Source of the DNA: an uncultured Candidatus Altimarinota bacterium
GTDB lineage: Bacteria; Patescibacteriota; Gracilibacteria; BD1-5; UBA6164
Direction: 5' to 3'
Assembly: GCA_938015455.1 (NCBI GenBank)
Contig: CALLPL010000004.1
Span: 35,332-99,331 of the forward strand
DNA length: 64,000 bases
Shown: positions 54,712 through 64,000 of the stretch, in pieces
How positions within the stretch are numbered: the first letter of the stretch is position 1
How the letters are laid out: each line of letters opens with the position of its first letter
The notes under the pieces: model-generated
What the model was told of the DNA's origin: nothing
Databases searched by the model: none
The model's input: only the letters and a program-made list of their open reading frames with translations
Translations under genes and position numbers: made by a program

Positions 54712-56523
54712 TTACTTATTCCTTTTCCTCTCAGTTTCTTTCAACCATTTCTTTCTGAGTCTGATGTTTTCTGGAGTCACCTCAACATACTCGTCAGCTG
54801 AGATATAGTCGATGGCTTCCTCGAGTGACATGATCTTTGGTGGAGTGAGCTTGAGAGCTTCGTCGGTACCAGAGGCACGTACATTGGTAAGCTTTTTATT
54901 CTTGGTAGCGTTTACCGTGAGATCTTGATCTTTGTTTGATTCTCCGAGTATCATTCCTTCGTAGATCTCAGTTTGAGGTTGTACGAAGATAGTCCCTCTA
55001 TCTTGGAGGTTAAAGAGTGAGTATGCCATAGTCTTTCCGTTTTCCATAGAGATCATTGATCCTACAGCACGTTTCTCGATTGGTCCTTTATATTCTTCAA
55101 ACGAGTCAAAGCTGCTTGAGAGAAGTCCTTCTCCTTTAGTCATAGTAGTAAACTCTGACTTAAATCCGAGAAGACCACGAGTAGGAACTCTGAACTCTAA
55201 GGATACAATACCATTATTTTCTACCATATTAGACATCATTCCTTTTCTCTTTCCGAGTTCAGCAATAACGGCCCCTTCTGATCCAGATGGTACAGAGATT
55301 CCAACATTTTCTATTGGCTCCATCTTTACTCCATTTTCCTCATGCATGATAACTACAGGAGCCCCGACTTGGAGTTCAAATCCTTCGCGTCTCATAGTTT
55401 CAATCAGTACAGAGAGGTGGAGTTCTCATCGACCTGCTACTTCATAGTTATCTCCGTCTTCAAAGTTTACCTTGAGTCCAACATTTGTCTCGAGTTCTTT
55501 CTCAAGTCTGTCTCTGATTTGTCTCGAAGTTACGAACTTTCCTTCACGTCATGCAAATGGAGAGTTATTTACCAGGAATTCCATTTTGAGGGTTGGTTCA
55601 TCAATAGTGATCGGTGGCATAGCAGGTACTTCAGCGTTAGCTGCAACCGTTTCTCCTACGAAGATATCAGGGATACCTGCGATAGTAATTATATCTCCAG
55701 CGATAGCTTCCTGAGTCTTTACCTTTTCAAGTCCTTCGTTTGCTAGGATATCTGAGATCTTTCCTTTTCTTTGTTTTCCGTCATTTGCAGTAATAGTGAT
55801 TTCTTGTCCTACTTTGATAGTCCCTTCATATACTCGACCAATACCAAGTCTTCAGAGGAAGTTGTCATATCCAAGATTTGCGATTTGCATTTTGAGGGGA
55901 GCAGATGCGTCATTTGCAGCTTCTGGAACATGTTCCATCACATAATCCAGGAGTGGAGTGATATCTTTCTTTTCCCCATCTTCATCTCCAACCCAAGCAA
56001 GTCCTTCTCTAGCAATAGCGTATACTGGAGCATAAAGATTTTCTAGCTGATCATCTGCTGCTCCAAGTTGTACAAAGAGGTCAAAGAGCTGATCAATGAC
56101 CCACGCGGCTCTTGCTGTAGGTTTATCCATTTTATTGATAACTACAATAGGATGAAGTCCAAGCTCAAGTGATTTCTTGAGTACAAATTTTGTTTGAGGC
56201 ATTGGTCCTTCGTACGCATCTACTACAAGACATACAGAGTCAACGGTTCTCAGAACTCGTTCAACCTCTGATCCAAAATCAGCATGCCCTGGAGTATCTA
56301 CAATATTAATTTTGTTTCCCTTATATCTGATAGAAGTATTTTTACTATAAATAGTAATACCTCGCTCTTGTTCCTGAGCATTAGAGTCCATTGCTCTCTC
56401 TTCAATACCAACACGAGTATCAAAACCATCAGCAGCTTTAAGTAGTTCATCTACCAGAGTAGTTTTTCCATGATCTACATGGGCAATGATCGCTATATTT
56501 CTAAATGTTACACTATCAGACAT
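54712..56523 (-). CDS. typA: Translational GTPase TypA/BipA
   Basis: 603 aa. G1 [10 protein letters not shown], switch [15 protein letters not shown]3 [17 protein letters not shown]4 NKMDKP, then [11 protein letters not shown] (domain 2) and the C-terminal [12 protein letters not shown], typical of TypA. Only a few UGA codons occur, for example in NFLGRLGIG. The ATG at 56521-56523 ([13 protein letters not shown]) is preferred over the one at 56539-56541, because family members begin about ten residues before the G1 strand. It acts on ribosomes in stress and large-subunit assembly. Confidence 0.96.
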
Positions 56524-56546
56524 ACATATATTTCTAAACAAATAAA

Positions 56547-56563
56547 TCCCAAGTTACCTGGGA
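56547..56563 (-). other. Hairpin in the typA leader
   Basis: On the minus strand TCCCAGG and CTTGGGA form a 7-bp stem (one G-U pair) with a 3-base loop, 24 bases before the typA ATG and downstream of the predicted promoter. It could influence translation, but it is not a known riboswitch. Confidence 0.35.
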
Positions 56564-56579
56564 GAACAATTTCGCGAGG

Positions 56580-56607
56580 ATTATAGGGGGAAAAACAGGA
56601 AAAGCAA
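56580..56607 (-). promoter_or_regulatory. Promoter of typA
   Basis: On the minus strand, TTGCTT (56602-56607) and a perfect TATAAT (56580-56585) are 16 bases apart. Confidence 0.6.
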
Positions 56608-56680
56608 GAAAAAGAGTTGCAAATATTGACTATTAACTTTTTTTACGATAAATATAGATATTTATAATGTATTTAACAGT

Positions 56681-57385
56681 ATGTGACACTTAAATTGTAT
56701 ATGATTTACAGATCCTCATGAACTCCTAGTTCTTACAGGGTTTTCTCCTAAAGAAGGACCTTCTTGAGATGTATCTTTCCCTGAATTTACTGGTAAGAGA
56801 ATTATAGATTTTTGAGCAGGAGTATCTCCTTTTCTAAATACTATTCTAGAAGTTGCTTCACCTGCAGAAGTTCTTGCTATAGATCCTATATACAGAGATG
56901 AGGGTACATATACTACAGCAGTTGCGAAAACATTATCATCTATTGAAGACGATATGGATGGTATACCTCCAGATTCAGAAGACTTGTACAAAAGATTTTC
57001 CAGAGTAAAAGATGTCTTAGTATCAGATACTCATCATGACTCAAGAGTGAGGAAACAAGTTTCTATGGAGAGAGTAGAACTAGATACATATGATTATATA
57101 TTTGCAACAGATGTATTCTTTCATATACAAAATACTCTTTTTGCACTTGCATGACTAGGTGTGCATTTGAATGCGGGAGGAAGGTTATTAATAACTGATT
57201 CACATGTTAATATTCAGGCTAATCCAGAGCCAATGTGATTTCTGCAACAATTTTTAAAAGGAGGACTTCCTGGTATATCATTCCTTTGAAAAAATGAAAC
57301 ACATATATCGATTTGATTAGAAAAGACTCTTTTAAAGTGAATCTATGACATGCTAATAAGCGAGGCTGTCAGGGTGAACCAATAA
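56681..57385 (+). CDS. Methyltransferase-like protein
   Basis: 234 aa. KRIIDFGAGVSPFLNTILE followed by EVLAIDPIY matches motifs I and II of class I SAM-dependent methyltransferases, and DTYDYIFATDVFFHI plus LNAGGRLLITDSH match motifs IV-VI. The start codon is followed directly by UGA (MGHLNCIGFTDPHELL). Substrate unknown. It is divergent from typA and 81 bases upstream of the membrane-protein gene. Confidence 0.72.
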
Positions 57386-57466
57386 AAAATCCTAAATAGG
57401 AGTGTTTTTTGTAATTTACGAATATATGTAGTATTTTTATAGTATATATATTCTATCTTTTATTAT

Positions 57467-58558
57467 ATGTTAGGAAAAAGTTATAGTGAGTTCACAGATT
57501 TTAAGAAAAAGTTATCTAACACTCCGCAACTCAAGGATAAACCAGCTAAGAGAGAAGCGCTCACCTGATTTTGGAAACGAGCAAAGTTTTCTATCAAATT
57601 TATGTTTACTGAGAAAGAGGCCTTATTCTTCGCACTACTTCAATGGTTTGTGATAATACTTGTATATCTGCTTTGGGTACAAATGTTAGCTTGGATTCCT
57701 GATGAAGTTTGGCAGAGTGCACAGGATTCAGATGAGTGATCTATCGTTGATTGGATACTCTTGTTATGGTCTTTTGTATGTGTTGGTATTGCAGCATTTC
57801 CTATTGGTATATTATCAGGATGTATGTGAGCTTCATATCTATTAAAACGCAGAACTTGATCGTCAGATATTGCGAGTTGTTTTGCAATCGTACTTCCGAA
57901 TGCGCTCCCAATTTGGATATTTTCTTGGATTGATGGTTGGTGGACTGTATCAAGAATTCTTGACCGACTTCCAAAGAAAAATGATAGAACTCCAGTTGCA
58001 GTAAGGCTTGCAAAAGAAGCAGCGTATTATGCATGGAAAGTGGGAACTATCTGAATTCTCCCAGCGCTTACTACAGGGAGATGAGTGCTAGGAGCAACGA
58101 AACACTCTTTTGCCCTTGTTACACGTTGTACAAAAGACGTGCTGATAACGAGAGCTGGGTATAGTATCCTTTGTTGGATTATAGGAGTGTGAACGTATAT
58201 TGGATGAATATTCTTTATTATTGCATTTCCAGATCTCTTTTCTGGTGATACAGGATCATGAGAATTTATATATAGTTTTTATATGTTAGCTGGAATTCCT
58301 ATATTTTTCTCTGTAGGTATTATTATGTTATTTATTCGTCCTATATATATTATTTCTTCGTTTGCTATTTATGAGAATTATCTTGATAAAACAGGAGAAG
58401 ATATACTCATACAAAAAGCTGGTTCAGGAACAAAAGCTCTTACATTTTTCTGTATATTTTTGTTAATTATTGCGAGTCTTTATATCTTTCGAGAGCATCT
58501 GGGTATAGGAGACATGCTCTCTGTACCATATGGAGAAGAGTATATCCCGCAAAAATAA
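57467..58558 (+). CDS. Polytopic membrane protein, unknown function
   Basis: 363 aa. A basic cytoplasmic N-terminus (residues 1-50) is followed by about six TM helices (near 52-75, 95-122, 140-155, 245-270, 285-312 and 330-348). Loops contain ISGCMGASYLLKRR-like and LPKKNDRTPVAVRLAKEAA sequences. I do not recognise the family. It ends at a strong terminator shared with rpsR. Confidence 0.7.
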
Positions 58559-58589
58559 AAAAACTCTCCAAGTCAGGAGAGTTTTTTTA
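58556..58589. terminator. Bidirectional terminator
   Basis: ACTCTCC / GGAGAGT stem with a 6-base loop between an A-run and a T-run, serving the membrane-protein gene and the convergent rpsR operon. Confidence 0.9.
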
Positions 58590-58601
58590 TTTTCAGAAAG
58601 A

Positions 58602-58850
58602 TTAACTTTCAGTTGGAGTAGGAGCTGGAGTTGCAACGAAATTTGGATCATAGCCCTTTACGAAAGGAATAAGCGCCATAATTCTTGCTCGTTTAATAGC
58701 TTGAGATAATTTTTTTTGATTTTTAAGACATACTCCTGAGTAATATCTTGGTACAATTTTCCCAAACTTAGTTATATATTTTTTGAGAAGCTCGACATTT
58801 TTATAGTCGATATTTTGTCCTTCGAGAGGACATACTTTTTTTTCTGCCAT
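58602..58850 (-). CDS. rpsR: 30S ribosomal protein bS18
   Basis: 82 aa. CPLEGQNIDYKNVELLKKYI, GKIVPRYYSGVCLKNQKKL and AIKRARIMALIPF are diagnostic. A Pro/Thr/Ala-rich tail of about 15 residues follows. Two Cys remain of a zinc-binding-type set (CPL and GVC). No UGA codons. Third gene of the rpsF-ssb-rpsR operon. Confidence 0.97.
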   Translation of the reverse strand: MAEKKVCPLEGQNIDYKNVELLKKYITKFGKIVPRYYSGVCLKNQKKLSQAIKRARIMALIPFVKGYDPNFVATPAPTPTES

Positions 58851-58875
58851 GATAGTTGAATATTATTATTTAAAA

Positions 58876-59298
58876 TTAAAAGAGATCATCATCACTTGGT
58901 ACATCGTGAGTACTTGATGGGGCTGTTGGAGTATCTTCGATATCATCAGCAACATCATCTACTTCACCACGTTTATTGAGGAAGATTATATTTCCTACAA
59001 CTACTTCGGTTTTATAGAGCTTTTCTCCACCATCTTTTTCGATTACCCGAGTTTTGAGTCTTCCTTCTATATATACGAGTTTTCCTTTTGTGAGAAAGTC
59101 TGAGATTCTCTCAGCAAGTGTTCCCCATGCAACACAGTTGTGAAACTCTGCCTCTGATCTATTTTCTCCATCAGCTGTTTTATAATATCTGTTTGTTGCG
59201 AGTGAAAACATTGCCATCTTTTTTCCATTTTCGGTATCTTTTATCATTGGGTCACGTGTTACGTTTCCAATGAGTATTACTTTATTTATCGTTCTCAT
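58876..59298 (-). CDS. ssb: Single-stranded DNA-binding protein
   Basis: 140 aa. The OB fold is clear (INKVILIGNVTRDPM, FSLATNRYY, EFHNCVAWGTLAERI, KLVYIEGRLKTR), followed by an acidic, Ser/Thr/Pro tail ending DVPSDDDLF, which is the SSB partner-binding tip. No UGA codons. It sits between rpsF and rpsR as in most bacteria. Confidence 0.98.
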   Translation of the reverse strand: MRTINKVILIGNVTRDPMIKDTENGKKMAMFSLATNRYYKTADGENRSEAEFHNCVAWGTLAERISDFLTKGKLVYIEGRLKTRVIEKDGGEKLYKTEVVVGNIIFLNKRGEVDDVADDIEDTPTAPSSTHDVPSDDDLF

Positions 59299-59319
59299 AA
59301 TAGTTGAAGTTAGAAGAAA

Positions 59320-59607
59320 TTAAGCATCAAGATTCACGAACATATATCTCCAAATATTTCCATCTAAGTTAAAGAGGGAATTAACGGTTTTAATATGTGT
59401 TCCATCCATTTCAAGAGTCCAAAGGATATAATATCCTGTTTCTGAACCATTGATCTTGTATGCGAGTTTCTTTTCTCCCCATACATCTTCTTTTTCTATT
59501 TTTGCCTTTACGTCTCAAAGGGCTTTTTTGACTGCATCGATACTTTCGTTAAGAGTTTCCTCTCATACGCTTGGATCGAGAATCATCATGAATTCGTATT
59601 GTGCCAT
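59320..59607 (-). CDS. rpsF: 30S ribosomal protein bS6
   Basis: 95 aa. MAQYEFMMILDPSVGEETL, EDVWGEKKLAYKINGSETGYYILW and NLDGNIWRYMFVNLDA follow bS6. Two UGA codons encode the glycines in SVGEE and ALGDV. First gene of the rpsF-ssb-rpsR operon. Confidence 0.96.
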
Positions 59608-59679
59608 AATCCTACGGGTTACATCTCTTGGCTATACCAAAAGAAGGATATAAAATATGCTTTTATTTAAAGCTCCGCA

Positions 59680-59707
59680 ATTTTATAAAAAATAGCTTTG
59701 TTGTCAA
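59680..59707 (-). promoter_or_regulatory. Promoter of rpsF-ssb-rpsR
   Basis: On the minus strand, a perfect TTGACA (59702-59707) is 16 bases from TAAAAT (59680-59685), about 70 bases upstream of the rpsF ATG. Confidence 0.6.
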
Positions 59708-59772
59708 AAGAAAATTGACTTCCCGAACTTTTTCAAGATGCTACAAGAAAGCCCATAAAATATCTTTAAGCT

Positions 59773-60849
59773 ATGATGCATCTTTTTATTACTGATAGTG
59801 ACTTCTCGTGCACGAATAGGATATTTCAGTATCTTCTTGGATTTCAACCAACACTTTGAGCTATACTGCTTGATGACGTGAGTATAGTGATACTCTTAGA
59901 TGGCAGATATGTTGAAAAAACAAAAAACATTGATGAAGATATCTTGAGACAGCGGGTATGACAGCTTGGACTCAAAATAAATATTGTTCAGATAGAAGAG
60001 TTTCTTCCATGAATAATAGAGCAGCTAGGAGACTTTAGAGAGCTAAGTATCGAAGAAAATATTGCTATTAAGTATGTAAAAGAGATACAGAATTCTTATC
60101 CTGACCTTTCGATTCAAACGAAAGTACACGAAATTTCAGAAAAAAGACGTATAAAAAATAAGGAGGAACAGGAATATATCATAAAAGCTGTTGATGTTAT
60201 AGATGAAGTATTTTTGTATATTCTGAGTTTAGCAAAGAAATGAGAATTATGTTGAAAAACAGAACTCCAAGTCCAGGGGATAATTGTTTCTAAAATATTT
60301 GAACTTGGTGGTGAATCAGAGAGTTTTGACAGTATTGTAGCATTTTGAGAAAATTCAGCTATTCCACATCATAGTTCTTGAGATACTCTTATCGGAAACG
60401 GTCCACTCCTCATAGATATGTGAGCGAAATATCAGTGATATTGTAGTGATTTTACGAGAACCTTTTGGGTATGAGACAAGACAGAGCTTCATGGAAAGTT
60501 TACAGAAATCTTAGACATTGTTGCAAAGGCCCATGAAGCTAGTATTATAGTATATAATAAGGGTATGACGGGTACAGAACTTAATAATATGTCTAGAGCT
60601 ATCATTAAAGATGCTGGATATGATGAACTTTATACTCATGGACTTGGGCATGGAGTTTGACTTGATATTCATGAGGAGCCAAAAATTTCTAAGACATGAA
60701 AAGAGATTCTCAGTGAAGGAATGGTGTTTACTATTGAGCCAGGAATATACCTCCCAGGAGAGTTTTGAGTCAGGCTCGAAGATATAGTGTTTCTGCAGCG
60801 AGGAAAACTCAATAAATACTCAAAAGTACCTTTAATTTTACAAAACTAA
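59773..60849 (+). CDS. M24 metallopeptidase, Xaa-Pro aminopeptidase-like
   Basis: 358 aa. A creatinase-type N-terminal domain (about 1-125) precedes the pita-bread domain: the first metal Asp in LLIDMGAKYQGYCSDFTRTFW, the His in HGLGHGVGLDIHEEP, and the Glu residues in VFTIEPGIYLPG and VRLEDIV. Many active-site glycines are UGA codons. It could be PepP- or PepQ-like. Two ATGs are adjacent at the start (59773 and 59776). era follows 4 bases later. Confidence 0.93.
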
Positions 60850-60853
60850 ATAT

Positions 60854-61756
60854 ATGCAAGAACTGGACCTACAAGACATCTTAAAAAATACAACGAGCCT
60901 TAAAGAAAAAAAAGTCGGATATGTTGCCATTGTATGACGTCCAAATACTGGAAAGTCGACCTTCGTGAATACCCTTATAGGAGAAAAAATTTCGATTACC
61001 ACAAATGTTCCTCAAACTACGCGTAATAAGATTCTTGCGATATTTAATGATTCAGAGAGTCAGATTATATTTTTTGATACTCCTGGGATTCATGAATCTG
61101 CAAAGGACTTCAATAAAGAGATAAATGGACAGGCTATTTCAAGCTTGAGAGATGCAGAGGTGATTTTATATTTTATTGATAGTTCACGGCATAGAGGTTC
61201 GGAGGAAGAATATATAGAGAAAATTTTAGAAAACACGAATAATCCTATTTTTCGTGTTTATACAAAATCAGACCTTCAAGCAAAAATAGATATTCCTGAT
61301 GGAGAAAATACTTTTACTATTTCGAGTGTTCAGGAGGAGTGATTTGATGAACTCATGCTGGCTATCAAGAAGCTTCTTCCTACCTGACCAACTCTTTTTC
61401 CAGAAGACTATTATACAAAACAAGATATATATTTTCGTATTTCAGAAATCGTGAGAGAAAAGCTCTTTGAGGAACTGAAAGAAGAAATCCCTCATAGCGT
61501 CTTTGTTGCTGTAGAAGAAATAGAGGAGGATGAAATAAAAAAAATGAAAAAAATATCAGCCTACATCTATGCAGAAACAGATTCTCAAAAATATATTATC
61601 ATCTGAAAGGGGGGGGCTCTCCTCACAAAAGTATGAAAGAATGCTCGATTAGAACTTGAGCAAATATTCGATCAAAAGGTCTTTCTCTCTCTGAGAGTGA
61701 AAGTAAAAAAGAACTGGAGAAAAGACGAAGGCTTTATAAAGAAAATGCTTAAATAA
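60854..61756 (+). CDS. era: GTPase Era
   Basis: 300 aa. G1 VAIVGRPNTGKST (UGA at 60935-60937 for the first Gly), switch QTTRNKILAIF, G3 FFDTPGIHE, G4 TKSD, and a C-terminal KH domain with IIGKGGALLTKVGKNARLE and KVKVKKNWRKDEGFIKKM. Needed for 16S rRNA maturation and 30S assembly. An N-terminal extension of about 20 residues precedes the G domain. Confidence 0.96.
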
Positions 61757-61797
61757 AAAAAGAGTTCTCCCAGGCCTGGGAGAACTCTTTTTTTATA
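61757..61797. terminator. Bidirectional terminator
   Basis: A perfect 14-bp palindrome AGAGTTCTCCCAGG / CCTGGGAGAACTCT with A-run before and T-run after lies between the convergent era and thioredoxin-fold genes. Confidence 0.92.
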
Positions 61798-61801
61798 TTT
61801 A

Positions 61802-62881
61802 TTATTGCATCACTGACTCAATCACCGTTTCAAAACTCGCAGCTGGTACAGCTCATGATATGAGAGTGTATTCTCAAGTTGTGTTATTGATAATGATATT
61901 TCCAGGAGTTCCCGTTACCCCGAAAGTATTTTGTCCTGTAGCAAATCTCTTTGCTACGAGTTCTCTCATATCTCCATTATCAAGACATGATTTAATAGTA
62001 GCTTCATCTAGGCCTTGTTCTACTGCTAGAGCTAGCATTGCTGATTCACTACTATCTTTTGAAGTAAGAGCAGTAGAGAGAACCGCATTATATGCTGTAG
62101 TTCCACCTTCTTTTCCTATACACTCAAGTATTTCTGCCCCAGTTTGGGATTTCTGACCTCATACTCCTATAAAGTTATGGGTAACTTTGCTCAGTTTTCC
62201 ATCATATTTTTCTAAGAGAGTATCTGCTGTTCCATCACTTTCCATAAGTTGACAGTAGTGACAGTTGAGATCAGTATACTCTATCCATGTAAGCTCAGCA
62301 TCTGGAGCCCCTCTTAGGTATGATCAAGCTAAAATTTCTTTTGCTTCAGCTACATCAAGTTTGAGAAATCCTCGAGCGCTTCTCTCTGCAAATGGATCAA
62401 AAGTTGAACCAAGAGCAAGAGAAAACTCTCAGCCTGGAAGAGCTGTGAGATATGGAGCTATCTGTCCTCCATCATTTAAGATATTTGTTGAAAATACTAT
62501 AGCTGGAAGGGCAGTAATATTATTCTCTTCTAAGAATGAGTTCATTCCTGCATCACTAAAGTCCTTTTCTACAAACTCAGCTGCAGCAAGAAATGGGAGG
62601 GCTTTAATCTGTCATACAACCTCAGCAGTTTGACACTCCGTACAACGAGTGTCGTCAATAATTGTTACTGTAACGTCTTCTGCTTGAACAACTCAAGGAG
62701 TGTTCCCTCATTTATTATAGAGAGTTCCAACATAAAATGCGAGTCCAGAAATAATCATCATAAGCAGAATGATAATTATATAGAGGACATGAACCATCTT
62801 GGTGTTATTTTTAATCTCGCGAGAGTTCTCATTTATGTGTTGAGCGTTTTCCTCTATCTTTTTACTTATTTTATCCGACAT
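61802..62881 (-). CDS. Membrane-anchored tandem thioredoxin-fold protein (DsbA-like)
   Basis: 359 aa. After a charged N-terminal coil (1-30) comes a signal anchor (VLYIIIILLMMIISGLAFYV, about 31-52). The first extracytoplasmic module has CTEC at residues 80-83 (IIDDTRCTECQTAEV) and a cis-Pro-like ITALPAIVF. The second has CHYC at 207-210 (YTDLNCHYCQLMES) and GVTGTPGNIIIN with the cis-Pro. The second module is DsbA/DsbG-like. Role: disulfide formation or isomerisation in exported proteins, by family. Having two CxxC modules in one chain is unusual. Confidence 0.85.
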
Positions 62882-63057
62882 GTATATAATGCTAATGTAT
62901 TAAAATATGGTCCCAGTATAAGTTTTTTCGTACATAAGCGAGAAAAAAACAGATTTCTCTCTATTTTTTTCTAAATTTTTATGTATAGCTATAGTATTAA
63001 TTCATCTTAAGAATTTCTTAAGAAAGTTTAGACTCAGGACTCAAAATAATATATATA

Positions 63058-63132
63058 TGGTATCCCCGGCAGGAATCGAACCTACATCTACCCCTTAGGA
63101 GGGGGTTGTTCTATCCGTTGAACTACAAGGAC
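63058..63132 (-). tRNA. tRNA-Arg(CCT)
   Basis: On the minus strand: acceptor GTCCTTG / CGGGGAT (with G-U pairs), anticodon loop CTCCTAA with anticodon CCT, T-arm around GGTTCGATTCC and encoded ACCA. Confidence 0.93.
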
Positions 63133-63138
63133 GAAGAA

Positions 63139-63756
63139 TTATATTTTGAGAAACCAGACAAAACCTATAACAAGAACAAGGACAATACAGAAACTAATAA
63201 GTATATAGTTTGTAGATTTTTCATAACGAAGTTTTTCTTTGAGCTCGCTACTCGCGTCTCTGAGACTAGAAATCTCTTGAGAGAGATGTCCTTTGGATTC
63301 TTCGAGGAGAAATTGAGATTTTTTAAATTCTACGAGACTTACAGAGTTTTTTGCGATTTCTTGAGCTTGACCGAGTTTGATAGAGAGATCTCCTATAGCT
63401 TGATCTTTTTGTTTTATTTCGGACCTGAGATCAGTATATATTTTTTGGAGTGCCATAGCTGAGCTAGGATCTTGGGCTATCTGAACGTCCTTGAGAGGAT
63501 CTCGTTCATTACTTGAGGTATTTTCTCTCTGCTGATTGTAACTTTGAGAGCTATAGTTATTTGTTCGTTCTTGAATAATAACCTCGGGTTGTCTCAAAAT
63601 AGTATCTCTTGAGAGATTCTCTATATCTTGGGTATGTATATAGATAATCTTTCCTTCTTTTCGACTTCTGAGTTTTCCAGCTTTGATATATCTGTCAATA
63701 CTACGAGTTGAAACCTGGAGTTTTTCAGCAGCTTCTTGCCTTGTAAAGGTGTACAT
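63139..63756 (-). CDS. HTH-coiled-coil protein with C-terminal TM anchor
   Basis: 205 aa. The N-terminus is an excisionase/MerR-type winged helix (MYTFTRQEAAEKLQVSTRSI, YIKAGKLRSRKEGKIIYI). A Gln/Asn/Ser-rich linker (70-95) leads to a coiled coil (about 100-180), and the chain ends in a TM helix (YILISFCIVLVLVIGFVWFL). The plan suggests a membrane-tethered DNA-binding protein. No UGA codon is used. It is unclear what it regulates or anchors. Confidence 0.8.
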   Translation of the reverse strand: MYTFTRQEAAEKLQVSTRSIDRYIKAGKLRSRKEGKIIYIHTQDIENLSRDTILRQPEVIIQERTNNYSSQSYNQQRENTSSNERDPLKDVQIAQDPSSAMALQKIYTDLRSEIKQKDQAIGDLSIKLGQAQEIAKNSVSLVEFKKSQFLLEESKGHLSQEISSLRDASSELKEKLRYEKSTNYILISFCIVLVLVIGFVWFLKI

Positions 63757-63866
63757 ATAAAAAATTCAGAGAGTATATTGTCCACAATACTATAGAAAAA
63801 AACTGCAACGAAGCAAAAGTTTTTGTCTACTTCACTGTTGACAGCACAAAAGCTGCTGAAAAAAAC

Positions 63867-63893
63867 TTGACTCTAAACACTATTGTATATAAT
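63867..63893 (+). promoter_or_regulatory. Putative promoter of tRNA-Glu
   Basis: TTGACT (63867-63872) and TATAAT (63888-63893) with a 15-base spacer, about 33 bases before the tRNA. The spacer is short; the nearby TAATAC could serve as -10 instead. Confidence 0.45.
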
Positions 63894-63926
63894 ACCGGGG
63901 CTCTAAGTGGGTAAAGTAGTGTTTTT

Positions 63927-64000
63927 GCGGCTATCGTCTAGTGGTTAGGACACCTGGTTTTCATCCAGGCAACCGGAGTTCGATTCTCCGTAGCCGTACC
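63927..64000 (+). tRNA. tRNA-Glu(TTC), last base cut by window edge
   Basis: Acceptor GCGGCTA / TAGCCGT, anticodon loop TTTTCAT with anticodon TTC, T-arm CGGAG-TTCGATT-CTCCG. CC of the encoded CCA is the last thing in the window. Confidence 0.95.

Noticed and set aside
1..64000. Dozens of broken genes or pseudogenes (short frames ending in TGA)
   Set aside because: The fragments join in the same frame through TGA codons at conserved glycine positions, so they are intact genes under code 25.
1..64000. UGA as selenocysteine or tryptophan
   Set aside because: UGA occurs many times per gene, without SECIS-like hairpins after it, at glycine columns; tryptophan is encoded by UGG at the expected places.
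1..64000. CRISPR array, IS element or prophage
   Set aside because: No regularly spaced direct repeats, transposase, integrase or phage structural motif was seen; the giant-gene block lacks recognisable phage genes.

Overview
The window comes from a bacterium that reads UGA as glycine (translation table 25). Nearly every gene is interrupted by in-frame TGA under the standard code, and the TGA codons fall on invariant glycines: before the Mfd P-loop, in the DnaE VGPGRGSAAG motif, in the Era P-loop, in the ATCase HPTQALLD region and in the SDR dinucleotide-binding loops. All genes end in TAA or TAG. With the low GC content, leaders without a Shine-Dalgarno sequence, tight gene packing and small-genome gene set, this points to Patescibacteria (CPR), in the Gracilibacteria (BD1-5) / Absconditabacteria (SR1) lineage. 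Coordinates below are for full reading frames with UGA=Gly.

Layout. 1-5417: end of a lipoprotein gene, mfd, tsaB, a PH-domain membrane protein and queA. 5476-23659: an 18-kb block on the minus strand with seven unrecognised genes (155 to 1303 aa). Promoters and terminators divide it into units GF, EDC, B and A. The proteins are long, helical or coiled-coil, with Gly/Ala-rich hydrophobic modules and no Sec signal; one carries an SH3b-like domain. This is the best candidate for an undescribed system. 23828-27125: ftsX and a fusion of a RimK-like ATP-grasp ligase with a DUF1704/MATCAP-type metallopeptidase. 27148-33709: pyrimidine synthesis (fused pyrF-pyrE, pyrB, pyrC, a TauE/SafE transporter, an unknown gene, pyrD class 1A), with no carAB. 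33800-36894: three tRNAs, tuf, rpsJ, rpmB, rpsP, khpA and two very small basic ORFs. 36906-42855: a T4SS-pilin-like membrane protein, a DivIC/FtsB-like protein, a FecR protein paired with a CHASE2-adenylate cyclase, MscS and a methyltransferase-like protein. 42931-54599: ung, small unknowns, DUF1697, two SDRs, dnaE, an EamA transporter, an S66 LD-carboxypeptidase, rpiB, DUF1801 and a DinD/BRO-N protein. 54712-64000: typA, a methyltransferase-like protein, a polytopic membrane protein, the rpsF-ssb-rpsR operon, an M24 peptidase, era, a tandem CxxC thioredoxin-fold protein, tRNA-Arg, an HTH/coiled-coil/TM protein and tRNA-Glu at the right edge.

Together these are housekeeping functions (replication, repair, translation, UMP synthesis from carbamoyl phosphate, division) around one large lineage-specific block. 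Highly expressed genes (tuf, rpsJ, rpsP, ssb, rpsR) contain no UGA-Gly codons, while most other genes use many. Translations were made by eye, so exact starts are the least certain part of each gene.
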